From contig NZ_CP035758.1 of NCBI RefSeq assembly GCF_004208415.1, positions 9,114,001-9,178,000 on the forward strand: DNA of 64,000 nt, written 5' to 3'. Of this stretch, positions 26,370 through 34,736 are shown in pieces. The stretch is from Ktedonosporobacter rubrisoli (GTDB lineage Bacteria; Chloroflexota; Ktedonobacteria; Ktedonobacterales; Ktedonobacteraceae). Below the pieces are notes generated by a model, which did not search any database, had not been told where the DNA came from, and worked only from the letters and a program-made list of their open reading frames with translations. Within the stretch, counting starts at the first letter, position 1; the number at the start of each line of letters is the position of its first letter. The translations under genes and the position numbers were made by a program.

Positions 26370-26936
26370 TTACTTAGTCTTAATTGCGGAATGTGGCTGA
26401 TAGGCATCTGCCAGGCTGCACTGTGAACAGAGTCGCTGACATAGTAGATAGGCAACCAGGCGCGAGCATATATGTGCTACCAGGCGTAAAGATCTGAAGC
26501 TGTGCATTCTATAGAACCTGTAGCGCAGGCGGGCGGCGATTGCGCTATAGCATCTGGCTAGAGGCCGCTCCAGATTGATATACAGTTCCCCACGCTGGAT
26601 AAGGGTCACGCGCCCACGAAGGGAGCTGGCAGTAATCCAGGAGGGGCGTAACTCGACATCAGACATTTGTAATAATCGGATAGTGGCAGTGTTTTGTTTA
26701 CTGCGCACGATGCGGTGGATTACAAGTCCCTGTGGGGTTGTAAAAGCGGCGATGGCTCCCGTTTGAAGCTCTTCGGCAAGGGCAGAGCTGATGTAAACAC
26801 AATCACCGCAGCGTATTAACGGGGCCATGCTGTTGCTTACCACCCGAAACCATAAAGAATTGCCTTGTTTCACAGCCTCGATAGACATATGGGTCAGGAT
26901 ATCTGGTATGCCGGGCTCGGCTGAAGCCTGCTGCAT
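26370..26936 (-). CDS. S26B/SipW-type signal peptidase-like protein
   Basis: 188 residues. SNSMAPLIRCGDCVYI carries the serine (Ser36) of the S26 signal peptidase motif, and LVIHRIVR supplies a histidine (His74) where the SipW/archaeal type has His instead of Lys. There is no clear membrane anchor before the Ser. The C-terminal 50 residues are basic and weakly hydrophobic. The ATG at 26936 follows GGGAG by about ten bases. It is the first gene of the PqqD/HprK/ABC set, so it may process a peptide or protein handled by it. An S24-like relation is also possible. Confidence 0.7.
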   Translation of the reverse strand: MQQASAEPGIPDILTHMSIEAVKQGNSLWFRVVSNSMAPLIRCGDCVYISSALAEELQTGAIAAFTTPQGLVIHRIVRSKQNTATIRLLQMSDVELRPSWITASSLRGRVTLIQRGELYINLERPLARCYSAIAARLRYRFYRMHSFRSLRLVAHICSRLVAYLLCQRLCSQCSLADAYQPHSAIKTK

Positions 26937-27647
26937 ATGCAATATCTCCCTTCTTGCGTTGGAGCGCTAATCTGGCAGGACGAGCTAAAGTTAGCGTCGC
27001 CCATTCAAGCTTCAAATGAAAAGCTGTGAGCAGTATGGACGGGCGTAAGATCGACTGGAAAGAGTCAATTGAAGCTTGCTACTGGCCAGTCCTGGCTTGA
27101 ACTATCGGTTGGGGAGGGCAAGAACTTGAGCTTGTCAGGGAGTTTATGTCTGCCAGGACCTCTAGCAAAGAGAGATGGGCAAGTAGAGAGCTGTGGCTGG
27201 AAGAAGAGGCTGCGGAAGAATGTGAGGGACAAATTGGAGACCACCCAATTTGCCCCCACCAACTACTTACATAACCGATTAGTGACGATTGTGCGAACAG
27301 CTCAGCGAATTCTTGCTGGGCGTAACACGACAATTTCTACCGGATGCGGCCAGAGCCGAAGGCAAATCGCGTAAGGGCTGCACTTCGATTCTTGGTGTTT
27401 CGTACTTGGTGCGGGATAAACGAGTGTTCATAAACCTTCTCCTCACTTTGCAACTATTTCAACAACCCCATGTGCAAACATTTAACCGCCATAGGAGGCA
27501 GGAGGGAAAGAGACCGTTGGTACCTGCTGATGTGCAACACGCTCCAGGTCCCCGCAAAGACAGAGCCCTTGCCACCTCTCCGGCTGGAGAGATTTCCCCT
27601 CGCTGGAAGGGAAACAGTCCATCCAGCAAAATTGCACAGCGTATCAA
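26937..27647. other. 700-bp non-coding region with a long inverted repeat
   Basis: No ORF here has recognisable protein features. CAAGCTTCAAATGA at 27006-27019 recurs inverted at 27065-27078 with 13 of 14 matches, about 45 bp apart, and CAAATTGG/CCAATTTG forms an 8-bp hairpin near 27229-27252. A possible leader or relic of a small element; the promoter of the minus-strand S26B operon should lie at its left end. A 62-codon TTG-start frame at 27459-27647 abuts the next gene but looks non-coding. Confidence 0.4.
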
Positions 27648-28394
27648 CTAGGCTCCTGTGTGAATAACAAAGACTTTGAAAGTCTTTACCAGGATAGCCA
27701 GATCGATAAACAGCGAACGATGATCGATATATCGCATATCAAGCAAGACGCGCTCACTGTAAGAAATGTGTTGGCGTCCGCTGATTTGCCACAAGCCAGT
27801 GATGCCGGGCTTAACGGCGAGACGTTTATTTGCCCATTCGCCATAGCGGGGGAGCTCGCTAGGATGGATCATGCGAGGTCCCACAAGAGACATTTGCCCG
27901 AGCAGAACATTAAATAGCTGAGGGAGTTCGTCAAGGCTTGTCTTGCGCAAGAACCGGCCAACGCGAGTGATGCGTGGGTCGCGATCGAGCTTCATGTTTT
28001 GTAAATATTTGCGACGCAATTCCGGGTGCTTGGCCAGGTAATCATCGGCATTTGTGATCATCGTGCGAAATTTCAGGGCGAAGAAGCGGCGTCCGTGCAG
28101 GCCAATGATTTCGCGAAAATGGAGGACCTCCCCACCATCGTCAAGCTTAATACAGATAGCAATAATTAAAAAGACGGGAACAAGTAAAATTAGGCCAATG
28201 AGCGATAAGGTAAAATCAAGAAAACGTTTTGATGCATGATAAAGCACAGAAGGCTCATATATTATTTCCGTGCTGACAAGTTCACGGCTTATATTCAAGT
28301 TGGCTTGGGAGGCCGCATTATCTTCTGGCCTTGCTGGTATAACTGTTGTTTGTTCCATAAACATATCTCTCGATACTGGTTTATTGGTTGCCAT
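27648..28394 (-). CDS. Polyprenyl-phosphate sugar-1-phosphate transferase
   Basis: 248 residues. One membrane segment (FTLSLIGLILLVPVFLIIAICI) is followed by the catalytic domain of bacterial sugar transferases (PF02397): the KFRTM segment, LDRDPRITRVGRFLRKTSLDELPQ, LVGPR and KPGITGLWQISGR. It transfers a sugar phosphate to undecaprenyl phosphate and so starts an exopolysaccharide repeat unit. It lacks the CoA-binding-like N-terminal domain of long family members, as in WcaJ-C/EpsL types. The ATG at 28394 has no obvious ribosome-binding site; one at 28364 after GAGAG is an alternative. Confidence 0.9.
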   Translation of the reverse strand: MATNKPVSRDMFMEQTTVIPARPEDNAASQANLNISRELVSTEIIYEPSVLYHASKRFLDFTLSLIGLILLVPVFLIIAICIKLDDGGEVLHFREIIGLHGRRFFALKFRTMITNADDYLAKHPELRRKYLQNMKLDRDPRITRVGRFLRKTSLDELPQLFNVLLGQMSLVGPRMIHPSELPRYGEWANKRLAVKPGITGLWQISGRQHISYSERVLLDMRYIDHRSLFIDLAILVKTFKVFVIHTGA

Positions 28395-28921
28395 GGTGCA
28401 TCGACAAGAGAAGTTTAACAGCTAGGAATCGGTTTGTCGGTAGTAAACGAGTTAAGATATGATTATAAATACATGGATTTGGTTAAGGTTTCTTTAGTCC
28501 TGCATTCATGGCTATTTAATGTCTCTGGCCTTCTGCCAGGCCCTTCTCTTCAGCTTTAGCCCCTGGGATCAGCATGCTTATTTGCTGATCCTTTATAATT
28601 ATTATATAACTTAGCGAAAATAGCAGATTTTTGATTCTTTAGATGAAATATATGTCTATATTTATTTGGCGAATAGCTTGATAGATGATTGATTTATGCT
28701 TATATTTAGCTTGCCTATATTAGAACTTATAGAGGTTATGCGTTTGGACAAGAAGGTCTGCTCATACTTTGCAGTACCGAGAAGAGGCTGTGGTGCAGGC
28801 GGTTTTGGTCGGAGGGTATGAGGCACGTAGAGAATGGGGCGGGACGCAGATTTTTGTAGGGTTTGCTTGAGGTAGACCGGCTTGTCCCTGCCCGGCTGTC
28901 AGGTTGAAGAGGAGGATCACA
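28395..28921. other. Divergent AT-rich intergenic region with a hairpin
   Basis: No gene. A hairpin GGATCAGCA/TGCTGATCC (9 bp) lies at 28566-28591 and is followed on the plus strand by CTTTATAATT. The rest up to 28740 is very AT-rich and should hold promoters for the sugar transferase and the glycosyltransferase gene. Confidence 0.45.
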
Positions 28922-30145
28922 ATGCGTATATTATTTGTTACCCCTTATGTGCCGTCGCGTATTCGCGTGCGACCTTTCCATTTTATTCGTTTCCTTTCCG
29001 CCTTTCATGAGATTTCGCTGGTATCTTTGCTCTGTGACGAGTATGAGGCGCAACTTGGCGATGAGGTGAGGGAGTATTGTGCCACGATGGATCTGATACC
29101 TCTCTCAAAAAGAGCTGCATATATAAATTGTTTGCGCGCTTTGCCCTCATCTATGCCTTTACGGGTAGCCTATTATCAATCGCCTGCCTTTGCTCAACGT
29201 ATTCGCGAAGTGATCCGCGAGCGAGATATTAAGGTGGTGCATGCCGAGTTGATCAAGGTGGTACCAGGCTTACATGCCCTCTTGAAAGAGGAGGATATTG
29301 CCATTATTTATGACTCGGTGGACTGTATTACCTCATATCTGGAACAGTGCCATCGGGCGGCTAGCAATCCCTTGCAAAAAGCCTTTGTGTGGTCTGAGCT
29401 GCTAAAGATGCGGCGTTATGAGCTCAATTCAATTGAGTCTTTTGCGCGCGTTGTGATTAGCTCGGAGCGAGATCGCGAACGCTTAATCGCTCTGGGAGGG
29501 CAGAGCAGCGCGATTCAGGTCATTCCGAATGGGGTAGATACTGTGTACTTTAGCCCGCTGGCACTGGCGAGAGAGCCAGATTCGCTAGTCTTCTGTGCGA
29601 AGATGGACTATTATCCAAATTCGCAAGCTATCTTGCGGTTTGCCCAGGACGTTTTGCCCTTGATCTGGGCCACTCGTCCCCAGGTGCAACTGACTATCGT
29701 TGGTAATAATCCTCCGTCTGCAGTTCGCGAGTTAAGCGCTGACCCTCGGATTACAGTAACCGGCTATGTGCCAGATATCAGGGTATATCTAGCCAGAGCC
29801 GCAGTTGCTCTGGCTCCCCTTGTTGTAGCTGCAGGCATACAGAATAAGGTATTGGAGGCTTTAGCTATGGCTACGCCGCTGGTTGCCACCCCGGGTACGT
29901 GTCGTGCGTTGCAGGTAGAGCACGCAAAACATTTGCTGATTGCTGAGGAGGGGCAAGCATATGCTGAGGCGATACTGACTCTTCTTGCGCAACCCCAGCT
30001 GGCTCGGCGCCTGGGATTGGCTGGCAGGCAACTTGTGGAGCAGCGTTATAGCTGGGCATTTGCCGCCGCCAGGTTGCATGAGCTCTATAGAGAGGTTGCC
30101 GAGGTTCAGCGGACTGACGATCTCAATACAGCCCTGGCCCTCTAG
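28922..30145 (+). CDS. GT4 glycosyltransferase (exosortase-system type)
   Basis: 407 residues of the GT-B fold, group 1. Motifs: the N-terminal MRILFVTPYVPSRIRVRPFHF, central VIPNGVDTVYFSP, and the C-terminal nucleotide-sugar site APLVVAAGIQNKVLEALAMATPLVATP. The N-terminal pattern and the VPNGVD-type centre resemble sugar transferases linked to PEP-CTERM/exosortase polysaccharide loci. A TTG-started frame opens at 28904, but the ATG at 28922 follows GAGGAGG by six bases. It sits alone on the plus strand next to the sugar-1-phosphate transferase. Confidence 0.88.
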   Translation: MRILFVTPYVPSRIRVRPFHFIRFLSAFHEISLVSLLCDEYEAQLGDEVREYCATMDLIPLSKRAAYINCLRALPSSMPLRVAYYQSPAFAQRIREVIRERDIKVVHAELIKVVPGLHALLKEEDIAIIYDSVDCITSYLEQCHRAASNPLQKAFVWSELLKMRRYELNSIESFARVVISSERDRERLIALGGQSSAIQVIPNGVDTVYFSPLALAREPDSLVFCAKMDYYPNSQAILRFAQDVLPLIWATRPQVQLTIVGNNPPSAVRELSADPRITVTGYVPDIRVYLARAAVALAPLVVAAGIQNKVLEALAMATPLVATPGTCRALQVEHAKHLLIAEEGQAYAEAILTLLAQPQLARRLGLAGRQLVEQRYSWAFAAARLHELYREVAEVQRTDDLNTALAL

Positions 30146-30165
30146 TGAGTACTAACTTGGGAAGT

Positions 30166-30245
30166 TGGTTAAGAATGGTTAAGGCTTGCATCTCTGCATT
30201 GAGAAATCTTAACCAGGGGAAGAAGGCAGAGCGCCCGTCTCTGCC
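30166..30245. terminator. Two hairpins between convergent genes
   Basis: TGGTTAAG (30176-30183; also an upstream copy at 30166-30173) can pair with CTTAACCA at 30208-30215, and GGCAGAG at 30225-30231 pairs with CTCTGCC at 30239-30245. They lie between the plus-strand glycosyltransferase and the minus-strand monooxygenase. Confidence 0.45.
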
Positions 30246-30276
30246 TGAGAGCCCTTACCTTTGCGGACTATATATA

Positions 30277-31890
30277 CTATGAGTTTCTGCATAGAAGGCG
30301 CATAAGTACTACCTCAAGCTCAGCAGCAGGATTGGGAATGGAAGTCTTAGCTCGCCAGGCGACAAAGCCATCGGGACGGATTATAGCTGCTCCGCTTGCT
30401 GAGACACCATAAGCTATACACCAGGCTTGCTCCAGCTCAACTACATCTCCGTCTGGGGCAATGCGGTACATGGCCACATCAAGAGATAAGCCCGAGGCAA
30501 CTGAGCTGTATGCTTCGTGCCAGCCTGTGCCCTCTTCGCCTGTCAGCAGTATAAAGCTCTTGCCGAAGAGATCGAGCAGAGAGATGCGCTTGCCCTGATA
30601 TTCTACCCATAGATGCGGAGCGCGCGTACCCGGATGTCCATCGAGATCGAGTGCATGTAACTGTGGAGTATATCCTTCCTGCGTGATGATCGCCTCTGAT
30701 GCATAGTAATATCCTAGCGCGATATAGAGAGGATGAGCTGGAGCTGTTTCCTGCTTTTCTGCTGTAGGAACTTCTTGTGCGGCTGTGAGGCAGGCCACAG
30801 GGCGCCGTTCTGTATCATAGGTTTCTAACAGAGGAGGTCTAGCCAGGCCTCTAAGCACCGTAGCGAGCTTCCAGGCCAGGTTATGAGCGTCTTGAATACC
30901 TGTATTTGCTCCGGCACCCCCTGTAGGATACATTACGTGAGCTGCGTCACCGACGAGAAATACACGATCCTTATTGAAGCATTCGGCAATTCGCTCCATT
31001 GGCGTCCACGGTAAGATGCTAAGAATTTCAACTGATAGATCTGGCTGATCTGTTATCTTGCGAAGCAAATCCCGGCAAAAGTCGGGGGTAAATTGCTCAG
31101 GAGTCTCACCAACTTCTGGGTGATAGGGGATGTGGAAAAGCCAGCGATCCGTATTATTGATCGTCATTAGCAAGCCAGATACTTCAGAATGCTCAATTGT
31201 GCAAAGAAGAAATTCGTGACCATGTACAATCTCGCTCAAATCAGCCTGGAAAGAGATATGCAGGAAATGCATTCCTAGCTCTCCACGACCTGTTGTTGCC
31301 AGTTCTAAGCATCTTAGAACAAGGCTATGTGCGCCATCGGCGGCGATCAAGTAGTCAGCATGGACACTTTCTTTCAACTCGCTACCCTTGTGTTCTAGCA
31401 GCACGGCAGTAATACCAGTGGAATCTTGCTTGAAGGAAATCAGCTCCGTGTGGAAACGCAAATCTCCTCCGTGCTTAAGTGCAGCAGCGGTCAGAATACG
31501 TTCAAGATCAGCCAGGTTGCATGGACATACTGTAGAGGGGCTGTGCATTGAGATCAGGGTTTTCATCTGCTCTTCAAACTCAAGCTCATCTCCATCGGGT
31601 GTAGTGCGCTGCGCTCGCTCCAGATTCGTTCTTGTCAGCATCCCGAGCGAGATTTCGCCGCGAGCCTGAGCTAATGGGGCGGCTGCGGCGTGGACAGCCT
31701 CTTCGAGCTCCAGTTGACGTAGTAGTTCCATCGTTCGTGGACTCAAGCCGATCGGCCGGGCATGGATAGTCGGGCCTGAATGCCGTTCGACAAGAAGATA
31801 AGGGATCTGGTGCTGTGCAAGAAAAAGCGCACATGAAAGGCCCGCTGGGCCCCCACCAACAATGAGAACAGGGACATGCCGTAGTCGCAT
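30277..31890 (-). CDS. FAD-dependent aromatic-ring monooxygenase (PheA/TfdB family)
   Basis: 537 residues. The N-terminal dinucleotide-binding motif VLIVGGGPAGLSCALFLAQ, the DG motif ADYLIAADGAHS and the FAD motif RVFLVGDAAHVMYPTGGAGANTGIQDAHNLAWKL are all present. The C-terminal about 150 residues fit the thioredoxin-like tail of this family. These NAD(P)H enzymes hydroxylate phenols, polyketides or antibiotics such as tetracyclines and rifamycins. AGGAGG precedes the ATG by eight bases. It is divergent from a TetR-type regulator with twin operators between them, the classic layout of an inducible detoxification gene. Confidence 0.88.
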   Translation of the reverse strand: MRLRHVPVLIVGGGPAGLSCALFLAQHQIPYLLVERHSGPTIHARPIGLSPRTMELLRQLELEEAVHAAAAPLAQARGEISLGMLTRTNLERAQRTTPDGDELEFEEQMKTLISMHSPSTVCPCNLADLERILTAAALKHGGDLRFHTELISFKQDSTGITAVLLEHKGSELKESVHADYLIAADGAHSLVLRCLELATTGRGELGMHFLHISFQADLSEIVHGHEFLLCTIEHSEVSGLLMTINNTDRWLFHIPYHPEVGETPEQFTPDFCRDLLRKITDQPDLSVEILSILPWTPMERIAECFNKDRVFLVGDAAHVMYPTGGAGANTGIQDAHNLAWKLATVLRGLARPPLLETYDTERRPVACLTAAQEVPTAEKQETAPAHPLYIALGYYYASEAIITQEGYTPQLHALDLDGHPGTRAPHLWVEYQGKRISLLDLFGKSFILLTGEEGTGWHEAYSSVASGLSLDVAMYRIAPDGDVVELEQAWCIAYGVSASGAAIIRPDGFVAWRAKTSIPNPAAELEVVLMRLLCRNS

Positions 31891-31935
31891 AGCAAAAACC
31901 TCCTGAAACAGAGATACTGGATAATCTCGTTACTG

Positions 31936-31980
31936 GTACACTGTACTATAATAGTATCATGGTACAATGTACGACGTCAA
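31936..31980 (-). promoter_or_regulatory. Monooxygenase promoter with twin palindromic operators
   Basis: GTACA-N-TGTAC occurs twice, at 31936-31946 and 31962-31972, centres 26 bp apart. A third palindrome, TACTATAATAGTA, lies between them at 31944-31956. On the minus strand TTGACG (31975-31980) and TACTAT (31951-31956), 18 bp apart, form a promoter that both operators overlap. A plus-strand TATAAT lies at 31947-31952. The TetR protein is the obvious ligand. Confidence 0.7.
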
Positions 31981-32004
31981 GTATATTTGTAGGAGGATAT
32001 TACT

Positions 32005-32745
32005 ATGGCTTCGCGTAATCAGAAATCTCAACAGCCCGTTGAGCCGATCTGGCTTCGCCTGGCAAGGCCCAGGCAAAAGAGGCAATCGTCATTAAGCCAC
32101 GAGCAAATCATTCGCGCTGCTCTCGAACTTGCCGATACTGAGGGAACACGAGCGCTCTCGATGCGTCGCCTGGCCACGAAGCTTGGCGCTGGCACGATGT
32201 CACTCTATTGGTATATTTCATCCAAGGAAGATTTGCTCGATCTCCTTATGGATGCTGCTTTTGGTGAACTTGAATTGCCAGAGCGTCCGTCTGATGATTG
32301 GCGGGCTGGTATCTCAATCTTTGCTCTACAGACACGAGCTGTCATGTTGCGTCATCCTTGGCTCGCTTCACTACTCGGTACACGACCAGGGCTAGGGCCC
32401 CATTGGCTGAAGCGTTTTGAGTTCTTTCTTGCGGCGATGGATAACCATGATCTAACTATGACAGAGATTGCAAGGATTTTCAGCCTTGTAGATGGCTATG
32501 TCATAGGCTTTGTTATGCGCGAGCTTGAGGAGAATGAGACTATTCGGCTCACGGGAGTAACCAGGGAAGAGTGGCGAGCGACTATTAATCCCTATATACA
32601 GCAGCTCATAACATCTGGCAATCATCCTTATCTTGCACGCTATCTGCTGGAGAGTGAAGAGAGCCCTATTGAGGAAAACTTTACCTTTGGCTTGGATCGT
32701 TTGCTCGATGGTATCGCAGCGTATATTGCCGAGTATCATCCTTAA
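32005..32745 (+). CDS. TetR-family repressor
   Basis: 246 residues. The helix-turn-helix spans residues about 30-75 (LSHEQIIRAALELADTEG, then SMRRLATKLGAGTMSLYWYISSKEDLLDLLMD). The C-terminal part fits the TetR_C tetracycline-repressor-like domain. The AGGAGG ribosome-binding site is well placed. It faces the FAD monooxygenase gene, and the two palindromic operators between them suggest it represses that gene and probably itself, with release by a small, perhaps aromatic, ligand. Confidence 0.9.
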   Translation: MASRNQKSQQPVEPIWLRLARPRQKRQSSLSHEQIIRAALELADTEGTRALSMRRLATKLGAGTMSLYWYISSKEDLLDLLMDAAFGELELPERPSDDWRAGISIFALQTRAVMLRHPWLASLLGTRPGLGPHWLKRFEFFLAAMDNHDLTMTEIARIFSLVDGYVIGFVMRELEENETIRLTGVTREEWRATINPYIQQLITSGNHPYLARYLLESEESPIEENFTFGLDRLLDGIAAYIAEYHP

Positions 32746-33203
32746 CATCACTTTTCCATGAAAAGGAGCAGATCTTGCTATAGGCTGCTGCGGCATGTCT
32801 CTTGTTTGCCCGGCGACCGGAGCTTTGCATTTATATATTTATCTACTTAAGAATGCTGGAACCAGTATAATTGATTTAGCCGGGCAGTGTTGGCAAGCGC
32901 TCCTGACGGAATAGTGCAAAGCAAGCCTTAAGCATGCCGAGCCTGCTTTTAAGGAGAAAATTGTGGAGATGTTCATGTCCGTAAGACAGGTCGTCAGTGC
33001 ATAGAGGGCGAGCTGTTTGAACAGCATCTCCCTCTGGTGCCAAATAGTTTTAGCTTAGCTCTATGCTGAAAGATAGTTATCTCTCAGGCGTAGTCGAGCC
33101 GAGATGCTCGGTAAAATCAGACCGGCAAGAAGAAAAGAGGATACTTCCGTCTCTTCTCGCAGTAGCTCTTAGTGTTCACGTTGTGATGAGGAAAAGGTCA
33201 GTC
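32746..33203 (+). promoter_or_regulatory. Putative promoter and structured leader of a Wzz gene
   Basis: TATAAT at 32866-32871 has only a weak -35. The following about 330 nt contain a long hairpin, AGAGGG-GA-GCTGTT pairing with AACAGC-TC-CCCTCT at 33003-33035 with two small defects, and CCGAG-ATG-CTCGG at 33099-33111. No known riboswitch class was recognised. A frame opens at 33063 but lacks a ribosome-binding site. Confidence 0.35.
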
Positions 33204-34736
33204 ATGAAAATAATCGTAAGGGCTTTTGTACGTTGGTCATGGTTGCTGGTATTGTGTATAGTTGTAGGATTTGTTGTCGGTAGAGTTGTCTCATCAACAC
33301 TTCCCCCAACCTATCAGGCGACATCGGTTGTGCAATTGAGCTCGCAGACGCGCACTTCGCAGACGCAGATTATTCAGCCAGTTGCCTCATATAGCACGCT
33401 TGTTACCTCCGACCCTGTATTAAATCCTGTACTTAAGCAATATCCTCAGCTTGATCGTCAAACATTTATCGCCAAGCAGTTGGTGGTGACACCCGACACC
33501 CCATCTAATAGCTTCCAGATTCAGGTAACGCTACCTGAAGCCCGGGTTTCGGCAGATATTGCGAATAGATTGGCTCTGCTGCTGGTCGCGCAGCAAAATT
33601 TGTATATTAAAGAGCAATATACAAAGGCAATCCAGCTTGCCAATCAGCGAATTGCTAGCGAACAAAAGGCGATTGATAGCTTGAATCAGCAGTATGCTGC
33701 TACGCCGGCTACCAATACGGCGCTGCTCAGCCAGCTGGCCAGCCAGATAGATCAGCAGCGCAATATTCAAAATACCGATATAGCCAGTCAGCAGGCCCTG
33801 ATAACTGAACAGGCTCTCTACAATGCTCCGCTCTCAGTTGTCTCGTCTGCCGTACCGGCTACAAAGCCATCATCGATCCTTGGCTCGCTTCCGCTGGTAC
33901 CGGTGATGATCATATTGTTTTTGTCGCTGGGTATAGTGTTCATAAGTTTTCTTGAGCAGAGCACGGGCCGTATCAATAGCACGTATGTATTGCAGCAGAA
34001 GACCGCAGTACCAGTTCTGGGCTCGCTCAGTTGGGCCAAGCCTATGCCGCCCGATGAGTTGGGACTGGCTAAGACCCAGTATTCCGAAGAATGTCGTATG
34101 ATGATGGCTGATGTCATGTTTCAGGCCGAGAAGATGCAGGCCCGCATTCTTGCCTTGACTGGTTTGCGTGAGGAAGCTGGCACAAGTTCAGTGGCGGCAC
34201 AATTAGCCGTATTGCTGGCGCAAAGCAATCGACGGGTTTTGCTCATTGACGCTAATCTCTACCGCCCTTCTTTGCACACCCAGTTGCGTGTATCCAATGA
34301 GGTCGGGTTGGCCATGCTGCTAGAAGAAGCTCGTAAAGCCAAGGTGAATGCGCCGGCGGGTAAGTCAGACCATGGCTCTGTAGAGACGCTTGATAAGTTA
34401 AGCATTGAGCGGTTTATTCTGCCGCTAGAGATCCCGAATCTCTATATATTGCCTGCCGGTATTACCGATGTGAATCCGGGAGATCTCTTGAGCATGCCTG
34501 AGATGGGGCAATTTCTCAAGTGGGCAGCCTCTCCAGTAGATTTTGTCATTATAGATTGTCCGGCTCTTGATCATGGCGAGGCCCATATACTTGGTACCCT
34601 GAGCGATCAGACGCTCCTCATTGTTGATGCGACAAGAGATCGTTTGAAACAGGTGATGATGGTGAAGAACGATCTGGCCGATGGCGGTATAAAGCTGGCT
34701 GGAATGATTGTCAATAAGCTGGGGCGCTGGGTATGA
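33204..34736 (+). CDS. Wzz/CpsC-CpsD-like protein with degenerate kinase P-loop
   Basis: 510 residues. A Wzz-type chain-length domain has membrane segments near both ends (WSWLLVLCIVVGFVVGRVV and LVPVMIILFLSLGIVFISFL) and a helical extracytoplasmic region. A cytoplasmic BY-kinase-like domain follows with Walker A' VLLIDANLYRPSLH and Walker B DFVIIDCPALDHG. The Walker A position (about 316-328) reads TGLREEAGTSSVAAQLA, without the GxGKS/T lysine, so ATP binding is doubtful. There is no Tyr cluster at the C-terminus. The ATG at 33204 follows GAGGAAAAGG; the frame's first codon at 33063 has no such site. The next gene overlaps it by 4 bp. Confidence 0.8.
   Translation: MKIIVRAFVRWSWLLVLCIVVGFVVGRVVSSTLPPTYQATSVVQLSSQTRTSQTQIIQPVASYSTLVTSDPVLNPVLKQYPQLDRQTFIAKQLVVTPDTPSNSFQIQVTLPEARVSADIANRLALLLVAQQNLYIKEQYTKAIQLANQRIASEQKAIDSLNQQYAATPATNTALLSQLASQIDQQRNIQNTDIASQQALITEQALYNAPLSVVSSAVPATKPSSILGSLPLVPVMIILFLSLGIVFISFLEQSTGRINSTYVLQQKTAVPVLGSLSWAKPMPPDELGLAKTQYSEECRMMMADVMFQAEKMQARILALTGLREEAGTSSVAAQLAVLLAQSNRRVLLIDANLYRPSLHTQLRVSNEVGLAMLLEEARKAKVNAPAGKSDHGSVETLDKLSIERFILPLEIPNLYILPAGITDVNPGDLLSMPEMGQFLKWAASPVDFVIIDCPALDHGEAHILGTLSDQTLLIVDATRDRLKQVMMVKNDLADGGIKLAGMIVNKLGRWV

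Noticed and set aside
23128..26936. Lasso-peptide cluster
   Set aside because: PqqD-like protein and ABC exporter are present, but no transglutaminase-like protease, asparagine-synthetase-like cyclase or precursor.
27079..27333. 84-codon minus-strand ORF considered as a RiPP precursor
   Set aside because: No leader/core structure, no ribosome-binding site, and Ser-rich low-complexity content.
27459..27647. 62-codon minus-strand ORF abutting the sugar transferase stop codon, considered as a precursor peptide
   Set aside because: TTG start without ribosome-binding site, and the translation looks like that of GC-rich repeat DNA.
30167..30183. Direct GGTTAAG repeat (10-bp period) as a response-regulator box
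   Set aside because: It lies between two convergent gene ends, where a promoter is not expected; hairpin formation explains it better.
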